Origin: an uncultured Roseateles sp.
Lineage (GTDB): Bacteria > Pseudomonadota > Gammaproteobacteria > Burkholderiales > Burkholderiaceae_C
Direction: 5' to 3'
DNA: 64,000 nucleotides
NCBI RefSeq assembly: GCF_945956965.1
Contig: NZ_CAMFJS010000003.1
Span: 186,001-250,000 of the forward strand
Below, in pieces: positions 46,738 to 57,998 of this stretch. A program made the translations under genes and the position numbers. Every line of letters begins with the position of its first letter. Positions within the stretch are counted from its first letter, which is position 1. The notes beneath the pieces were generated by a model. The model made no database searches. It was given only the letters and a program-made list of their open reading frames with translations, and was not told the origin of the DNA.

Positions 46738-48228
46738 CTACATCAGCACGATGTCGTAATGCTCGGTCTGGTTGGAGGGCTCGGCCGTCAGCGAGATCGG
46801 CTTGCCGATGAAGTCAGACAAACCCGCCAGATGCTGGCTCTCTTCATCCAGCAGCATCTCCACCACATTCGCGGCGGCCACGATGCGGAACTCCTTGGGA
46901 GAGAACTGGCGTGCCTCACGCAGGATCTCGCGCATGATGTCGTAGCAAACGGTGCGGGCGGTTTTGACCTGCCCACGCCCTTCACAAGTCGGGCAAGGCT
47001 CACACAGCATGCGCGACAGCGATTCCCGCGTGCGCTTGCGCGTCATCTCCACCAAGCCGAGCTGGGTGAATCCGCCCAAGGTGACCTTGGTGCGGTCCTT
47101 GGCCAACTGTTTGCGGAACTCGCTCAGCACGGCCGATTTGTGCTCGTCCCGCGTCATGTCGATGAAGTCGACGATGATGATGCCGCCCAGATTGCGCAGG
47201 CGCAGCTGCCGCGCAATGGTGCCGGCCGCTTCCAAATTGGTTTTGAAAATGGTGTCGTCAAAATTTCGCGCACCGACAAAGCCGCCGGTGTTGACGTCGA
47301 TGGTGGTCATGGCCTCGGTCTGATCAAAGATCAGATAGCCGCCCGACTTCAGATCCACCCGCCGCGCCATCGCCCGGCCAATCTCGGCGTCGATATTGTT
47401 GAGGTCGAAGATGGGCCGCTCGCCGCGGTAATGCTCCAGCTTGGCGGTGGCCGCCGGCATAAAGGTTTCGCCAAAACCATGCAAGACATCGAACTGCAGC
47501 TTGGAGTCGATGCGGATGGAGCCGGTGTGTTCGTTGACCAAATCGCGCAGCACCCGCTCCACTAGGCTCAGGTCTTGATGCAGCAAGCTGGCCGGAGGCG
47601 AATTGAAGGCCTTCTCGCGGATGCGGCTCCAGGCGCGACGCAGATAAGCGATGTCGGCGCCCAGTTCTTCATCAGTCGCGTCTTCGGCATTGGTGCGCAG
47701 AATGAAGCCGCCACCGCCGCCGTCTTCGGGCTTGCCCACCAAGGCCTGCACCCGGCTGCGCAAGGCCTCGCGCGCCTCGGGCGAACCAATCTTTTGCGAG
47801 ATGCCGATGTGATCGTCCTGCGGCAGAAACACCAGCATGCGCCCGGCGATGCTGATTTGCGAGGACAGGCGTGCGCCCTTGGTGCCGATGGGGTCCTTGA
47901 TGACCTGCACGGTCAAGGTCTGCCCCTCAAACAAGAGTCGCTCAATCGGCGTGGCCACACCCGCTTCGGCATGATGGCTGCTGCGATGCTGGCCGGTGGA
48001 GCCGGCCACATAGAGGTCGGCCACGTGCAAGAAGGCGGCGCGCTCCAGGCCGATGTCGATGAAGGCAGACTGCATGCCGGGCAAGACCCGCGCCACCTTG
48101 CCGAGGTAGACATTGCCCACCAGGCCGCGCTCCAGGGTGCGCTCGACATGAAGCTCCTGCACCGCGCCGTTTTCGACCACGGCAACGCGGGTCTCCTGGG
48201 GCGTCCAGTTGATCAGAATATCTTCCAT
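46738..48228 (-). CDS. rng: Ribonuclease G
   Basis: MEDILINWTPQETRVAVVENGAVQELHVER...NVYLGKVARVLPGMQSAFIDIGLERAAFLH; IIIVDFIDM, zinc-link CPTCEGRG. Confidence 0.97.
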   Translation of the reverse strand: MEDILINWTPQETRVAVVENGAVQELHVERTLERGLVGNVYLGKVARVLPGMQSAFIDIGLERAAFLHVADLYVAGSTGQHRSSHHAEAGVATPIERLLFEGQTLTVQVIKDPIGTKGARLSSQISIAGRMLVFLPQDDHIGISQKIGSPEAREALRSRVQALVGKPEDGGGGGFILRTNAEDATDEELGADIAYLRRAWSRIREKAFNSPPASLLHQDLSLVERVLRDLVNEHTGSIRIDSKLQFDVLHGFGETFMPAATAKLEHYRGERPIFDLNNIDAEIGRAMARRVDLKSGGYLIFDQTEAMTTIDVNTGGFVGARNFDDTIFKTNLEAAGTIARQLRLRNLGGIIIVDFIDMTRDEHKSAVLSEFRKQLAKDRTKVTLGGFTQLGLVEMTRKRTRESLSRMLCEPCPTCEGRGQVKTARTVCYDIMREILREARQFSPKEFRIVAAANVVEMLLDEESQHLAGLSDFIGKPISLTAEPSNQTEHYDIVLM

Positions 48229-48308
48229 GGGCTCTCGAACCTTGAATGCTGTCGTTTGCCCGGCTTCGATGCGATGCGATGCGCGGGCAGACGACAAAAT
48301 TCACAACA

Positions 48309-48914
48309 TCAAAAATGCAGACCGAATTGCTTGAGCAATTGCGCCGTCTCGAACAGCGGCAAGCCCATGATGCCTGAATAGCTGCCCTCGATGCGAGAAA
48401 TCCAGGCCGCAGCCTGACTTTGAATGGCATAAGCGCCGGCTTTGCCAAAAGGCTCACCGCTGGCCACATAGCGGCGCAACTGCTCGGAGCCAACTTCGGC
48501 AAAGTCCACCGTCGACACGCTCAAGCCAGCCGCCTGCTGCGTCGGCAAGCCCACGGCCACGGCAGTGATGACGCGGTGGCGGCGCCCGGCCAGCAACTCC
48601 AGGGTTTGCAAAGCTTCATCGGCGTCCAGCGGCTTGCCCAGGATTTGCCGATCCAAGGCCACCGTCGTGTCAGAACACAACACCGGCGCCAGCGGCAAGC
48701 CGCGCGCCACCCGGCGCGCCAATGCCGCCGCCAGCTTGGCTTGCGTCACCCGGGCCACATAAGCCTCGGGGTCTTCGTCCGGCAGCACCACCTCCAGAGC
48801 TTCGGCGTCTTCCTCGGGGCCGGGCAGCAGCATCTCGTAGCGCACACCCAGTTGCTCTAGCAACTGGCGGCGGCGCGGGCTTTGCGACGCCAGGTAGACA
48901 AATTCAAACGACAT
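48309..48914 (-). CDS. Maf-family nucleoside triphosphate pyrophosphatase
   Basis: [19 protein letters not shown]...[23 protein letters not shown]...[29 protein letters not shown]. Confidence 0.96.
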   Translation of the reverse strand: MSFEFVYLASQSPRRRQLLEQLGVRYEMLLPGPEEDAEALEVVLPDEDPEAYVARVTQAKLAAALARRVARGLPLAPVLCSDTTVALDRQILGKPLDADEALQTLELLAGRRHRVITAVAVGLPTQQAAGLSVSTVDFAEVGSEQLRRYVASGEPFGKAGAYAIQSQAAAWISRIEGSYSGIMGLPLFETAQLLKQFGLHF

Positions 48915-48932
48915 GGCGTGCGCTGACCTTTT

Positions 48933-49400
48933 TCATTCGCGGTGATAGGGGTGGCCGGTCATCACCGTCCAAGCCCGGTACAAGCCTTCAGCCAGCAAGA
49001 CGCGGGCAAAAGCATGGGGCAAGGTCAGATCAGACAGGCGCAGGGTTTCATCGGCCGTGGCCTTGAGGGCAGGCGCCAACCCGTCCGGGCCGCCGATGAT
49101 CAAGGCCACATCGCGGCCGTCACCCATCCACAGCTTCATGCGCTCGGCCAGCTGCATGCTGGTGCGGCGCTCGCCACGTTCATCCAGGATGACGCGGCGC
49201 ACGCCTTTGGGCAGGGCGGCCTCGATGCGGGCAGCTTCGGCAGTCATCAACTGCTCCGCCGTTTTGCTACCGCGCGTCTCGGCTTTCACCGCCTTCAACT
49301 CCAAGCGCATCTCGGGCGGAAAGCGCTTGGCGAAGTCCTCATACGCACTATCGGCCCAGGCCGGCTGACGCTGGCCCACGGCCACCAAATACAAACGCAT
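48933..49400 (-). CDS. rlmH: 23S rRNA (pseudouridine1915-N3)-methyltransferase
   Basis: [28 protein letters not shown]...[10 protein letters not shown]...[32 protein letters not shown]. Confidence 0.97.
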   Translation of the reverse strand: MRLYLVAVGQRQPAWADSAYEDFAKRFPPEMRLELKAVKAETRGSKTAEQLMTAEAARIEAALPKGVRRVILDERGERRTSMQLAERMKLWMGDGRDVALIIGGPDGLAPALKATADETLRLSDLTLPHAFARVLLAEGLYRAWTVMTGHPYHRE

Positions 49401-49415
49401 GAGCTAGCCCGTCGA

Positions 49416-50213
49416 TCAGCCGCGCGGCGCTGCCTTCTTGGCTGCCGGCCTCTTGACCGCAGCGGTCTTGGTGGCGGCGGGCTTCTTCGCCGCGGCAGAC
49501 TTCACCGCAGCCTTCGCGGCGGGCTTGGCGGCCGACTTCGCGGCAGGACGCTTCACCGCGGCCGTCTTGGCTGCTGCCGACTTGGCGGTGGCCGACTTGA
49601 CGGCGGCCTTTTTGGTCGCCGGCTTGGGCGAGCCGATCTTGATGACCTTGTCCACCGGGGTCTTGACGCCCACGGTGCGGGTCACGCCCTTCTTGGCCAC
49701 AACCTTCTTGGCTGCAGGCTTGCCCTCGGACGCTGCCGTCTTCTTGGCCGCAGGCTTCTTGACCGGCAACTTCACCGGGCCCTTGAGGGCTTCTTCCTTG
49801 GCGCTGGCACGAGCCTTCTTCTTCGGCGCGGCCTCGTCGTCCGAGGCCTTGACCAGCTTGGTCTCGCCGTCGTTCAACTTCATGCTGACCGGCTTGCCGC
49901 CCCAGATTTCTTCCAGGTGGTAGTAGTCACGGATGGCCGGCTGCATCACGTGCACAACGGCGGCGCCGCAGTCCACGATGATCCACTCGCCATTCTCTTC
50001 ACCCTCGCAGCGCAGCACATGCATGCCGCGCTCTTTGACGGTCACGCGCACGCTGGAGGCCAAGGCCTTGGTCTGGCGATTGCTGGTGCCCGAAGCGATG
50101 ATGACGCGCTCGAACAGCGGCGACAGGTGCTCGGTATTGAAGACCAGGATGTTCTGGGCCTTCACATCTTCCAAACCATCGACGATGGCGCGTTGCAACT
50201 TACGAATGTCCAT
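49416..50213 (-). CDS. rsfS: Ribosomal silencing factor RsfS with long Lys/Ala-rich C-terminal extension
   Basis: MDIRKLQRAIVDGLEDVKAQNILVFNTEHLSPLFERVIIASGTSNRQTKALASSV...; after ~115 aa a ~145-aa tail rich in AKKPAA/AVKRPAAK motifs. Confidence 0.95.
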   Translation of the reverse strand: MDIRKLQRAIVDGLEDVKAQNILVFNTEHLSPLFERVIIASGTSNRQTKALASSVRVTVKERGMHVLRCEGEENGEWIIVDCGAAVVHVMQPAIRDYYHLEEIWGGKPVSMKLNDGETKLVKASDDEAAPKKKARASAKEEALKGPVKLPVKKPAAKKTAASEGKPAAKKVVAKKGVTRTVGVKTPVDKVIKIGSPKPATKKAAVKSATAKSAAAKTAAVKRPAAKSAAKPAAKAAVKSAAAKKPAATKTAAVKRPAAKKAAPRG

Positions 50214-50220
50214 TCAGGTA

Positions 50221-50835
50221 TTACTCACTGTAGAGACGGTGCTGGGCAATATACCCCGCGACCGCATTGCCCACCAAGGGGCGGATGTCCTCAGCGCGGG
50301 CAGCCATCTCGCGCACTTGGGTTGATGAAATGCACAACTCTGGCATCGCCAGCTTGTGAACTTTTTGCAGCAATGCCGGCTCCTCAGCCAGCATCTCGGC
50401 CGAAGCCTGAATTTCTTGACCCGCACGTGCGGCCACCGCCACCGTCACCAGGCCCACCAAGGCGCGCCATTCGCGCCAGGTGTGCAGGCGCGCGAACTGG
50501 TCCTGGCCAATCACCAGGAACAGCTCCTCCCCCGGATGCGCCGCCAGCCGGCCACGCACGGTATCGATGGTGAAGCTGGCACCATCACGCACCAACTCGC
50601 TGTCGTCCACCGCAAAACGCGGCTCACCGGCCACCATCAGCGCCACCATGGCGCGTCGATGTTCGGGCGAAGCCAAGCCGCGCCCGGTCTTCTGCCAGGG
50701 CCGCCCGGCGGGCAACCACAGCAGCTGATCAAGCTGCAACTGCGCCAGCGCGCAATGCGCCAGGCTCAGATGCGCGAGATGAACAGGATCAAAACTGCCA
50801 CCGAACAAGCCCGTCCGTGTAGCACTCACAACCAT
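50221..50835 (-). CDS. nadD: Nicotinate-nucleotide adenylyltransferase
   Basis: [43 protein letters not shown]-terminal [28 protein letters not shown]. Confidence 0.97.
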   Translation of the reverse strand: MVVSATRTGLFGGSFDPVHLAHLSLAHCALAQLQLDQLLWLPAGRPWQKTGRGLASPEHRRAMVALMVAGEPRFAVDDSELVRDGASFTIDTVRGRLAAHPGEELFLVIGQDQFARLHTWREWRALVGLVTVAVAARAGQEIQASAEMLAEEPALLQKVHKLAMPELCISSTQVREMAARAEDIRPLVGNAVAGYIAQHRLYSE

Positions 50836-51767
50836 AAATGGGTGGCCTGCTCATGCGCCCAATCGCGCGGCCGCAGGAAGTCGCTGTACAGCTTGGACTC
50901 TTGCGTGCCGTCTTCGGGCGCCCACTGATAACGCCATTTCACCACGGGTGGCATGGACATCAGAATCGACTCGGTGCGCCCGCCTGATTGCAGGCCGAAC
51001 AAAGTGCCGCGGTCGAAGACCAGATTGAACTCGACATAGCGGCCACGGCGGTAGGCCTGGAAGTCGCGCTCGCGCTCGTTATAGGCCAAGCCCTGACGGC
51101 GCTCGACGATGGGCAAATAGGCCGGCACAAAGGCATCGCCCACATCGCGCAGCATGGCGAAGGCAGCATCAAAACCGCCCTCGGCGTAGTCATCAAAAAA
51201 GATGCCGCCGATGCCGCGCGGCTCGTTGCGGTGCTTCAAGAAAAAGTACTCGTCACACCAGGTCTTGAAGCGCGGATAGAGCGCCTCGCCGTGGGGCTTG
51301 AGGGCTTGCTCGCAAACGCGGTGGAAATGCTGGGCATCGCGCTCGAAGCCGTAATACGGCGTCAAGTCCATGCCGCCGCCAAACCACACGACGGGCGCCG
51401 CGTCCGCCGGCAGGGCCGCGAACATGCGCACATTCATATGCACCGTAGGCACAAAAGGATTGTGCGGATGGATCACCAGCGACACCCCCATGGCCTCAAA
51501 CGGCGCACCCGCCAGCTCAGGCCGATGCTGGGTGGCCGAGGGTGGCAAGACCCGACCCCGCACATGCGAGAAATTGACGCCACCTCGCTCGATCACCGCG
51601 CCACCTTCGATCAAGCGCGACAGACCGTCGCCCTCCAGGCGGCCGCCGGGCTCGCGCGTCCAGCCGTCGCTGATGAAGTCGCCGCCATCGGCTTTTTGCA
51701 GGGCCGTGACGATGTTCGCCTGCAGATCAAGCAGGTACTCGCGCACGAGCTGGGTGTTCATCGTCAT
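50826..51767 (-). CDS. hemF: Oxygen-dependent coproporphyrinogen III oxidase
   Basis: [73 protein letters not shown]. Confidence 0.98.
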   Translation of the reverse strand: MTMNTQLVREYLLDLQANIVTALQKADGGDFISDGWTREPGGRLEGDGLSRLIEGGAVIERGGVNFSHVRGRVLPPSATQHRPELAGAPFEAMGVSLVIHPHNPFVPTVHMNVRMFAALPADAAPVVWFGGGMDLTPYYGFERDAQHFHRVCEQALKPHGEALYPRFKTWCDEYFFLKHRNEPRGIGGIFFDDYAEGGFDAAFAMLRDVGDAFVPAYLPIVERRQGLAYNERERDFQAYRRGRYVEFNLVFDRGTLFGLQSGGRTESILMSMPPVVKWRYQWAPEDGTQESKLYSDFLRPRDWAHEQATHLWL

Positions 51768-52408
51768 GATTTCATCCTTATCGGACTGGCCAGCGCCGGA
51801 TTAAAGCCGTGCTGGGCGCTGAAAGTTCGCGCCATCAGCGCGAGGTCAGTGGCCGGGTCGCCGCCGGGCAGCATGAACTGCCGCAGGCAAATCGTTTTGC
51901 TGGCGTAATCGAAATAGGCCAGCCCTGCCGGCACCTGCGCCTGCAGCGCCACCTGATAGGCCCCGGAGCGCCAGCCCTTGGCCAAGGAGCGTGTGCCTTC
52001 GGGCGCCATCGCCAGCCAGTACATCTCGCCCCGGGCCTGCGCGGCCTGCATGTCTTGCACGGTGTCGCGCACCAGGCCTTGCGGGCTGTCACGCCGCACC
52101 GCCACCCCGCCCAGCCAGCGCACCCAGGCGCCGAACAGGGGCAGGCGGAACAAGCTGTCCTTGGCCCAGAAACGCAGCTGCAAGCCCAGGGACCATTTGG
52201 CCAGAATGCCAACCACAAAATCCCAGTTGGAGGTGTGCGGATAGACCAGGATCACGCCCTGCTTGGCCGGCAAGCCGTCAAAATCCAAGCGCCAGCCCGC
52301 CAAGCGCAGCAGGCGCTGCGCCCAGGCGCTGCCCTGCAAACGCAGTTGCTGCGGGCTGTCGGCCGCCGTGAACAGGCGCGGCTGGGGCAGAGCGTCGCGT
52401 CCGCTCAA
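51764..52408 (-). CDS. 1-acyl-sn-glycerol-3-phosphate acyltransferase-like protein
   Basis: [36 protein letters not shown]...[19 protein letters not shown]. Confidence 0.92.
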   Translation of the reverse strand: MSGRDALPQPRLFTAADSPQQLRLQGSAWAQRLLRLAGWRLDFDGLPAKQGVILVYPHTSNWDFVVGILAKWSLGLQLRFWAKDSLFRLPLFGAWVRWLGGVAVRRDSPQGLVRDTVQDMQAAQARGEMYWLAMAPEGTRSLAKGWRSGAYQVALQAQVPAGLAYFDYASKTICLRQFMLPGGDPATDLALMARTFSAQHGFNPALASPIRMKS

Positions 52409-53685
52409 CGTTTCACCGCGCGGTGTCCGATGTCCTGGCGGTACTGCTTGCCTTCGAACTGGATGTTGACGAGCGAGTCATAAGCGAGCTGCTGCGCCTT
52501 GCGCACCGACTCTCCCAGGGCGGTCACGCACAGCACCCGGCCACCCGAGGTGCGCAGCTGACCATCCACCTCAGCGGTGCCAGCGTGGAAGACCATATGG
52601 TCTTCGGCATCTGCCGGCAGGCCGCTGATGGCATCGCCCTTGCGTGGCGACAGAGGATAGCCACCGGCGGCCATCACCACGCCCAGAGCGACGCGGCGAT
52701 CCCATTGCAGCTCGACCTGATCCAGCGTGCCATCGGTGGCGTGCAGCAGCACTTCCAGCAAATCGCTCTTCAGCCGCATCATGATGGGCTGCGTCTCAGG
52801 GTCGCCCATGCGGGTGTTGAACTCCACCGTGCGTGGCTGACCTTGCGCGTCGATCATCAGGCCGGCGTAGAGGAAGCCGGTGAAGGGAATGCCGTCCCGC
52901 GCCATGCCCTGGATGGTGGGCATGATGATTTCATGCATGGCCTTGGCGTGCACATTGGGCGTGACCACCGCGGCGGGCGAGTAAGCGCCCATGCCGCCGG
53001 TGTTCGGGCCTTCGTCGCCGTCCAGCAAACGCTTGTGATCCTGGCTGGTGGCCAGCGAAACCACATTCTTGCCATCGCACAAGACGATGAAGCTGGCTTC
53101 CTCACCTTGCAGGAATTGCTCGATGACGACGCGCGCGCCACCTTCGTTGTGCACCACGCCCAGCTTGTTGTCGGCCAGGATCCAGTCGATCGCCTCATGC
53201 GCCTCGGCCAGGGTCATGGCCACCACCACGCCCTTGCCGGCCGCCAGGCCGTCGGCCTTGATGACGATGGGCGCGCCCTTGGCGTCAACATAAGCATGGG
53301 CCGCGGCCACATCGCTGAAGACCTCGTACTCGGCCGTCGGGATGGCGTGGCGCTTCATGAAGTCTTTGGCGAAGGCCTTGGACGACTCCAGCTGCGCGGC
53401 CGCCTTGGTGGGGCCAAAAATGCGCAGTCCGCGAGCGCGGAACTCATCCACCACGCCAGCAGCCAGATAGGCCTCGGGGCCGACCACGGTCAGCGCGATC
53501 TTGTTTTCGGTCGCGAAATCGGCCAGCGCCTTCACATCGGTGATAGGCACGTTCTTGAGACGCGGGTCACGCGCCGTGCCGCCGTTGCCGGGGGCCACAA
53601 ACACCTGGCTGACCCGTTCGGCTTGCGCCAGCTTCCATGCCAGCGCATGTTCGCGCCCGCCATTACCCAGAACCAGAACCTTCAT
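52405..53685 (-). CDS. purD: Phosphoribosylamine-glycine ligase
   Basis: [21 protein letters not shown]...[16 protein letters not shown]...FLYAGLMID...[19 protein letters not shown]. Confidence 0.98.
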   Translation of the reverse strand: MKVLVLGNGGREHALAWKLAQAERVSQVFVAPGNGGTARDPRLKNVPITDVKALADFATENKIALTVVGPEAYLAAGVVDEFRARGLRIFGPTKAAAQLESSKAFAKDFMKRHAIPTAEYEVFSDVAAAHAYVDAKGAPIVIKADGLAAGKGVVVAMTLAEAHEAIDWILADNKLGVVHNEGGARVVIEQFLQGEEASFIVLCDGKNVVSLATSQDHKRLLDGDEGPNTGGMGAYSPAAVVTPNVHAKAMHEIIMPTIQGMARDGIPFTGFLYAGLMIDAQGQPRTVEFNTRMGDPETQPIMMRLKSDLLEVLLHATDGTLDQVELQWDRRVALGVVMAAGGYPLSPRKGDAISGLPADAEDHMVFHAGTAEVDGQLRTSGGRVLCVTALGESVRKAQQLAYDSLVNIQFEGKQYRQDIGHRAVKR

Positions 53686-54407
53686 TCGTTGATGCTCGCA
53701 TTGTGGAAAACGTCTTGCACGTCGTCCAAGTCTTCCAGCACGTCGAGCAGCTTTTGCATGCGCGCCGCGTCCTCACCCGTCAGCTCGATGGTGTTCTCGG
53801 CTCGCATGGTGACTCCGGCGATTTCCGCCGTCAGCCCCGCAGCCTCGAGTGCGTTCTTGACCGCCTCGAACTCAAACGGGGCGGTCAGCACCTCGATGGC
53901 GCCGTCGTCATCGGTGATCACATCCTCGGCGCCGGCTTCCAGCGCCACTTCCATGATCTTGTCCTCATCGCTGCCCGGCGCAAACACCAGCTGGCCGCAA
54001 TGCTTGAACTGGAAGGACACCGAGCCGTCGGTGCCCAGATTGCCACCATGCTTGCTGAAGGCATGACGCACTTCGGCCACGGTGCGGACTTTGTTGTCCG
54101 TCATCGTGTCGATGATGATGGCAGCACCACCGATGCCATAGCCTTCGTAGCGGTTTTCTTCGTAGTTCACGCCATCGAGATTGCCAGAGGCCTTGTCGAT
54201 GTTGTACTTGATGCGGTCGGCGGGCATATTGGCGCCCTTGGCCTTGTCCACAGCCAAACGCAGACGCGGGTTGTCCTTGATATCAGGTCCACCGTGGCGC
54301 GCCGCCACCGTGATTTCGCGAATGATGCGAGTCCAGATCTTGCCGCGCTTCTCGTCTTGCCGGCCCTTGCGATGCTGAATATTGGCCCATTTGGAATGAC
54401 CCGCCAT
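53682..54407 (-). CDS. yebC: YebC/PmpR family transcriptional regulatory protein
   Basis: [37 protein letters not shown]. Confidence 0.97.
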   Translation of the reverse strand: MAGHSKWANIQHRKGRQDEKRGKIWTRIIREITVAARHGGPDIKDNPRLRLAVDKAKGANMPADRIKYNIDKASGNLDGVNYEENRYEGYGIGGAAIIIDTMTDNKVRTVAEVRHAFSKHGGNLGTDGSVSFQFKHCGQLVFAPGSDEDKIMEVALEAGAEDVITDDDGAIEVLTAPFEFEAVKNALEAAGLTAEIAGVTMRAENTIELTGEDAARMQKLLDVLEDLDDVQDVFHNASINE

Positions 54408-54494
54408 ATGGCTCCTGCTCCTGCTGAAGAGGCACAAAGCCCCTGCACTTTAGTTGGTTAGACTGCGATTTTAGCTTTGCGCGACGCACCCACC

Positions 54495-56033
54495 ATGTCT
54501 GACCCGATTCTGCTGGCCCGCCACGACACCGTTGAGTGCTTTTTGCTGCCCGCCCTGGCCAACCGCCACGGCCTGATCACCGGCGCCACCGGAACCGGCA
54601 AAACCATCAGCCTGCAGACCCTGGCGGAAAGCTTCAGCCGCTTGGGCGTGCCGGTTTTCATGGCCGATGTGAAGGGCGACCTGACCGGCATCTCGCAGAC
54701 CGGCGCGCCTTCCGCCAAGCTCTTGGCCACACTGAAAGAGCGCGGCATTGAGCCCCCGACACCGCTGGCCTGCCCCACCACCTTGTGGGACGTGTTTGGC
54801 GAGCAAGGCCACCCGGTGCGCGCCACCGTGTCCGATATGGGCCCGCTGCTGCTGGCGCGCATGCTGGATCTGAACGAGACCCAGCAAGGCGTCTTGCAAC
54901 TGGTGTTCAAGATCGCTGACGACAACGGCTTGCTGCTGCTGGACCTCAAAGACCTGCGTGCCATGCTGCAGTATGTGGGCGACAACGCCAGCCAGTTCAC
55001 CACCCAGTACGGCAATGTCTCGGCCGCCAGCGTGGGCGCCATTCAGCGCGGCCTGCTGCAGATTGACACCCAGGGCGGCGACAAATTCTTCGGCGAGCCC
55101 ATGCTCAATATCGCCGACTTCATGCAAACCGAGCGCGGCGCGGGTGTGATCAACATCCTTGCCGCCGACAAGCTGATGAACGCGCCGCGCCTCTACGCCA
55201 CCTTTTTGCTGTGGATGCTGAGCGAGCTGTTCGAGCAATTGCCCGAGGTGGGCGATCTGGACAAGCCCAAGCTGGTGTTCTTCTTCGACGAAGCCCATTT
55301 GCTGTTCAAGGATGCGCCCGCCGCATTGGTGGAGCGCATTGAGTTGGTGGTGCGCCTGGTACGCTCCAAAGGCGTGGGCGTCTATTTCGTGACCCAGAAC
55401 CCGCTGGACATTCCCGACACCGTGCTGGGCCAGCTGGGCAACCGCGTCCAGCACGCCCTGCGCGCCTTCACCCCGCGTGACCAAAAAGCCGTCAAGGCGG
55501 CGGCCGAGACCATGCGACCCAAGCCCGGCCTGGATGTTGCCGCCGCCATCACCGAGCTGGGCGTGGGCGAAGCCCTGGTCAGCCTGCTGGACGAGAAAGG
55601 CCGACCCAGCGTGACCGAGCGGGTGTTTGTGCTGCCCCCGGGCAGCCAGATCGGCCCGATCAGCGCCGAGCAGCGCCAGCAGCTGATTCAAGGCTCGCTG
55701 GTGGCCGGGGTGTACGAAAAAATGGTGGACCGGGAATCGGCCTTCGAGAAACTCAAGGGCCGGGTCGATGCCAAGGGCGGCGCGGCCGGTCAAGCGTCGG
55801 CGCCAGGCGCCCCCGGCACCGCAGCCCCCGGCGCAGCCGAAGGCGAAGGCTGGCTGGGCGGGCTGAAAGACGTCTTGTTCGGCAGCACCGGCCCGCGCGG
55901 CGGCCGACATGAAGGCCTGGCCGAGGCGGCCGCCAAATCGGCCATTCGCTCGATGAGCTCCACGGCGGGCCGCGAGATCATCCGCGGCGTGCTGGGCAGC
56001 ATTCTGGGCGGCGGGAGCAGCCGGCGGCGCTGA
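54495..56033 (+). CDS. HerA-like helicase / DUF853 family ATPase (YjgR-like)
   Basis: [62 protein letters not shown]. Confidence 0.94.
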   Translation: MSDPILLARHDTVECFLLPALANRHGLITGATGTGKTISLQTLAESFSRLGVPVFMADVKGDLTGISQTGAPSAKLLATLKERGIEPPTPLACPTTLWDVFGEQGHPVRATVSDMGPLLLARMLDLNETQQGVLQLVFKIADDNGLLLLDLKDLRAMLQYVGDNASQFTTQYGNVSAASVGAIQRGLLQIDTQGGDKFFGEPMLNIADFMQTERGAGVINILAADKLMNAPRLYATFLLWMLSELFEQLPEVGDLDKPKLVFFFDEAHLLFKDAPAALVERIELVVRLVRSKGVGVYFVTQNPLDIPDTVLGQLGNRVQHALRAFTPRDQKAVKAAAETMRPKPGLDVAAAITELGVGEALVSLLDEKGRPSVTERVFVLPPGSQIGPISAEQRQQLIQGSLVAGVYEKMVDRESAFEKLKGRVDAKGGAAGQASAPGAPGTAAPGAAEGEGWLGGLKDVLFGSTGPRGGRHEGLAEAAAKSAIRSMSSTAGREIIRGVLGSILGGGSSRRR

Positions 56034-56191
56034 ACGTCCCGTAGCAGGCGCCAAGCCCGCTCCGCTGGCGCCCGCTTGCTGCACTTCGCGCCCGCTGAGC
56101 GCGCTCGGTCGCAAGCGCCTGGTTCGGTGAGCATCGCCCTCGCATGATGGCGGCACTCACATCAACAACGTCCACACCAGGCCACACCATC

Positions 56192-56755
56192 ATGCAAGCA
56201 CTCAGCAGCATCGCCAGTCTCGTTCCCACCTGGGTTTGGGCCCTCTTGGCCCTCTTGCTGGCCCTGGGCCTGCGCCAGAGCCGCGACCAGTATTTGCCGC
56301 GTGGCCGGCTGGTGCTGCTGCCGCTGATCTGGCTGGCCTATGGCCTCTGGGGTGTGCGCAGCAGCTTCGGCCATGAGTTTGCGCTGATGCTGGCCTGGGC
56401 CCTGGGTCTGTTGCTGGGCTTGCAGCTGATGCGCCTGCCGGCCTTCGCCAGAGTTGTGGCGGGCAGCCATTTCGACGCCCAGCGTGGCCGCTACTTTGTG
56501 CCCGGCAGCTGGCTACCGATGGTCTTGATGCTGGCCCTGTTCTGCGCCAAGTTCGCCCTGGGCATGAGTTTGGCCATGCAGCCGGCGCTGGCACAGGATG
56601 CCAACTTGGCACTGAGCTTCAGCGTCTTGTTCGGCACCTTGTCGGGGGCCTTGCTCGGGCGCTCGCGTACCATCCTGCGCTCATCCATCGTCGTGCCCAC
56701 ATCCACCCACTCCGCCAAGGCCGCCAGTCCACAGGGTCAGGTCTTGCCGGCCTAA
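56192..56755 (+). CDS. Multi-TM hypothetical protein (DUF6622-like)
   Basis: MQALSSIASLVPTWVWALLALLLALGLRQSRDQYLPRGRLVLLPLIWLAYGLWGV... Confidence 0.75.
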   Translation: MQALSSIASLVPTWVWALLALLLALGLRQSRDQYLPRGRLVLLPLIWLAYGLWGVRSSFGHEFALMLAWALGLLLGLQLMRLPAFARVVAGSHFDAQRGRYFVPGSWLPMVLMLALFCAKFALGMSLAMQPALAQDANLALSFSVLFGTLSGALLGRSRTILRSSIVVPTSTHSAKAASPQGQVLPA

Positions 56756-56853
56756 TTTGACCGCTCATTTGCCATGCGCTTGTTGATGCCACGCCTCCTG
56801 ACTACAGGCACACAGTTTTCCGGCCACGGCGTCCTGCGCCAGCCGGCGCCGCG

Positions 56854-57969
56854 ATGAGCTGGGTCGGCGGCGCACTCCCCGCCGACCTGCTCGGCCGCGC
56901 CATGCGCCAGGCCCGGCTGGTGCTGGTCATTGCCCTGGTCGCCGCCGGCTTGGTCAGCATGATGTGGCGGCAGTCCTTTCTGCTGTCCTTCATCTTTTGC
57001 CTGTGCATTTCGATTTGCTGTTCGGCCCTGATTCAGTCCCTGAGCGCCGGCGCCACCTACCTCATCAACCGTTGGCGGCCAGAGCATCTGCCCCGCGCGA
57101 CCTGGCCGGGCTGGCCTTTGATGATCGTCTGCCTGGTGCTGGGCACCGCCATGGGTTTCATGGTGGGCAATTTTGTGGGTGAGGCCCTGACCGGCCTGCA
57201 TGGCAATGGCTTCTACACCGGCAACTGGCGCCAGGGCCTGATCATGCTGGCGGTCTCGTTGCTGCCGGGTGTGCTGGCGACGAATTTCTTCGTCAACCGC
57301 AGCCGCTTGCAGGCGGCCCAGGTACAGGCGCAAACCGCCCAGCGCCTGGCGGCGGAGAACCAGTTGCGCCTGCTGGAGTCGCAGCTGGAGCCCCATATGC
57401 TGTTCAACACCCTGGCCACCTTGCGGGTGCTGATTGGCAGTGAGCCGCAACGCGCCCAAGCCATGCTGGATCAGCTGATTGCTTTCCTGCGTGCCACCCT
57501 GACGGCGTCGCGCAGCGGCAGCCACCCCCTGCGCGATGAGTTCGCGCGGCTGCAGGACTATCTGGCCCTGATGCAGATCCGCATGGGCACGCGCCTGCAG
57601 CCCAAGCTGGAGTTGCCGGCCGAACTGGCCGAGCTGCCGGTGCCGCCATTGCTGCTGCAGCCCTTGGTGGAGAACGCCATCAAACATGGCTTGGAGCCTA
57701 GCCTGGAAGGCGGCGAGCTGCGCGTCAGCGCCAGCCTGATCGGCACCCCTACAGCGCCCGAGCTGCTGCTGCAGGTGCAAGACGGGGGCCTGGGCTATCA
57801 GCCCAGCGCACTGCCCCGCGCCAGCGGTAGTGGCTTCGGCCTGCATCAGGTGCGTGAACGCCTGCTCACCCAATTCGGCCCCCAGGCCAGCCTGACGATT
57901 GCCGCCCTGCCCGCCCCGGCCAGCGGCACCCTGGCCAGCATCCGCCTGCCACTGCCAAAACAAATTTGA
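56854..57969 (+). CDS. Sensor histidine kinase, LytS/YehU type
   Basis: LRLLESQLEPHMLFNTLATLRVLIGSEPQRAQAMLDQLIAFLR; PLLLQPLVENAIKHGLEPSLEGG. Confidence 0.93.
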   Translation: MSWVGGALPADLLGRAMRQARLVLVIALVAAGLVSMMWRQSFLLSFIFCLCISICCSALIQSLSAGATYLINRWRPEHLPRATWPGWPLMIVCLVLGTAMGFMVGNFVGEALTGLHGNGFYTGNWRQGLIMLAVSLLPGVLATNFFVNRSRLQAAQVQAQTAQRLAAENQLRLLESQLEPHMLFNTLATLRVLIGSEPQRAQAMLDQLIAFLRATLTASRSGSHPLRDEFARLQDYLALMQIRMGTRLQPKLELPAELAELPVPPLLLQPLVENAIKHGLEPSLEGGELRVSASLIGTPTAPELLLQVQDGGLGYQPSALPRASGSGFGLHQVRERLLTQFGPQASLTIAALPAPASGTLASIRLPLPKQI

Positions 57970-57998
57970 TCGCCGAACATCACCCGAAGCACCCCCCG

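Noticed and set aside
48260-48285. Short GATGC repeats (cgatgcgatgcgatgcg)
   Set aside because: Only three 5-bp units just upstream of rng; likely chance simple repeat.
56047-56072. GGCGCCA...TGGCGCC inverted repeat after the HerA-like gene
   Set aside because: Likely ordinary transcription-termination or chance GC-rich dyad; not distinctive enough to report as a finding.
54471-56156. 561-aa antisense ORF opposite the HerA/DUF853 gene
   Set aside because: Antisense artefact of high GC; plus-strand protein has Walker motifs.
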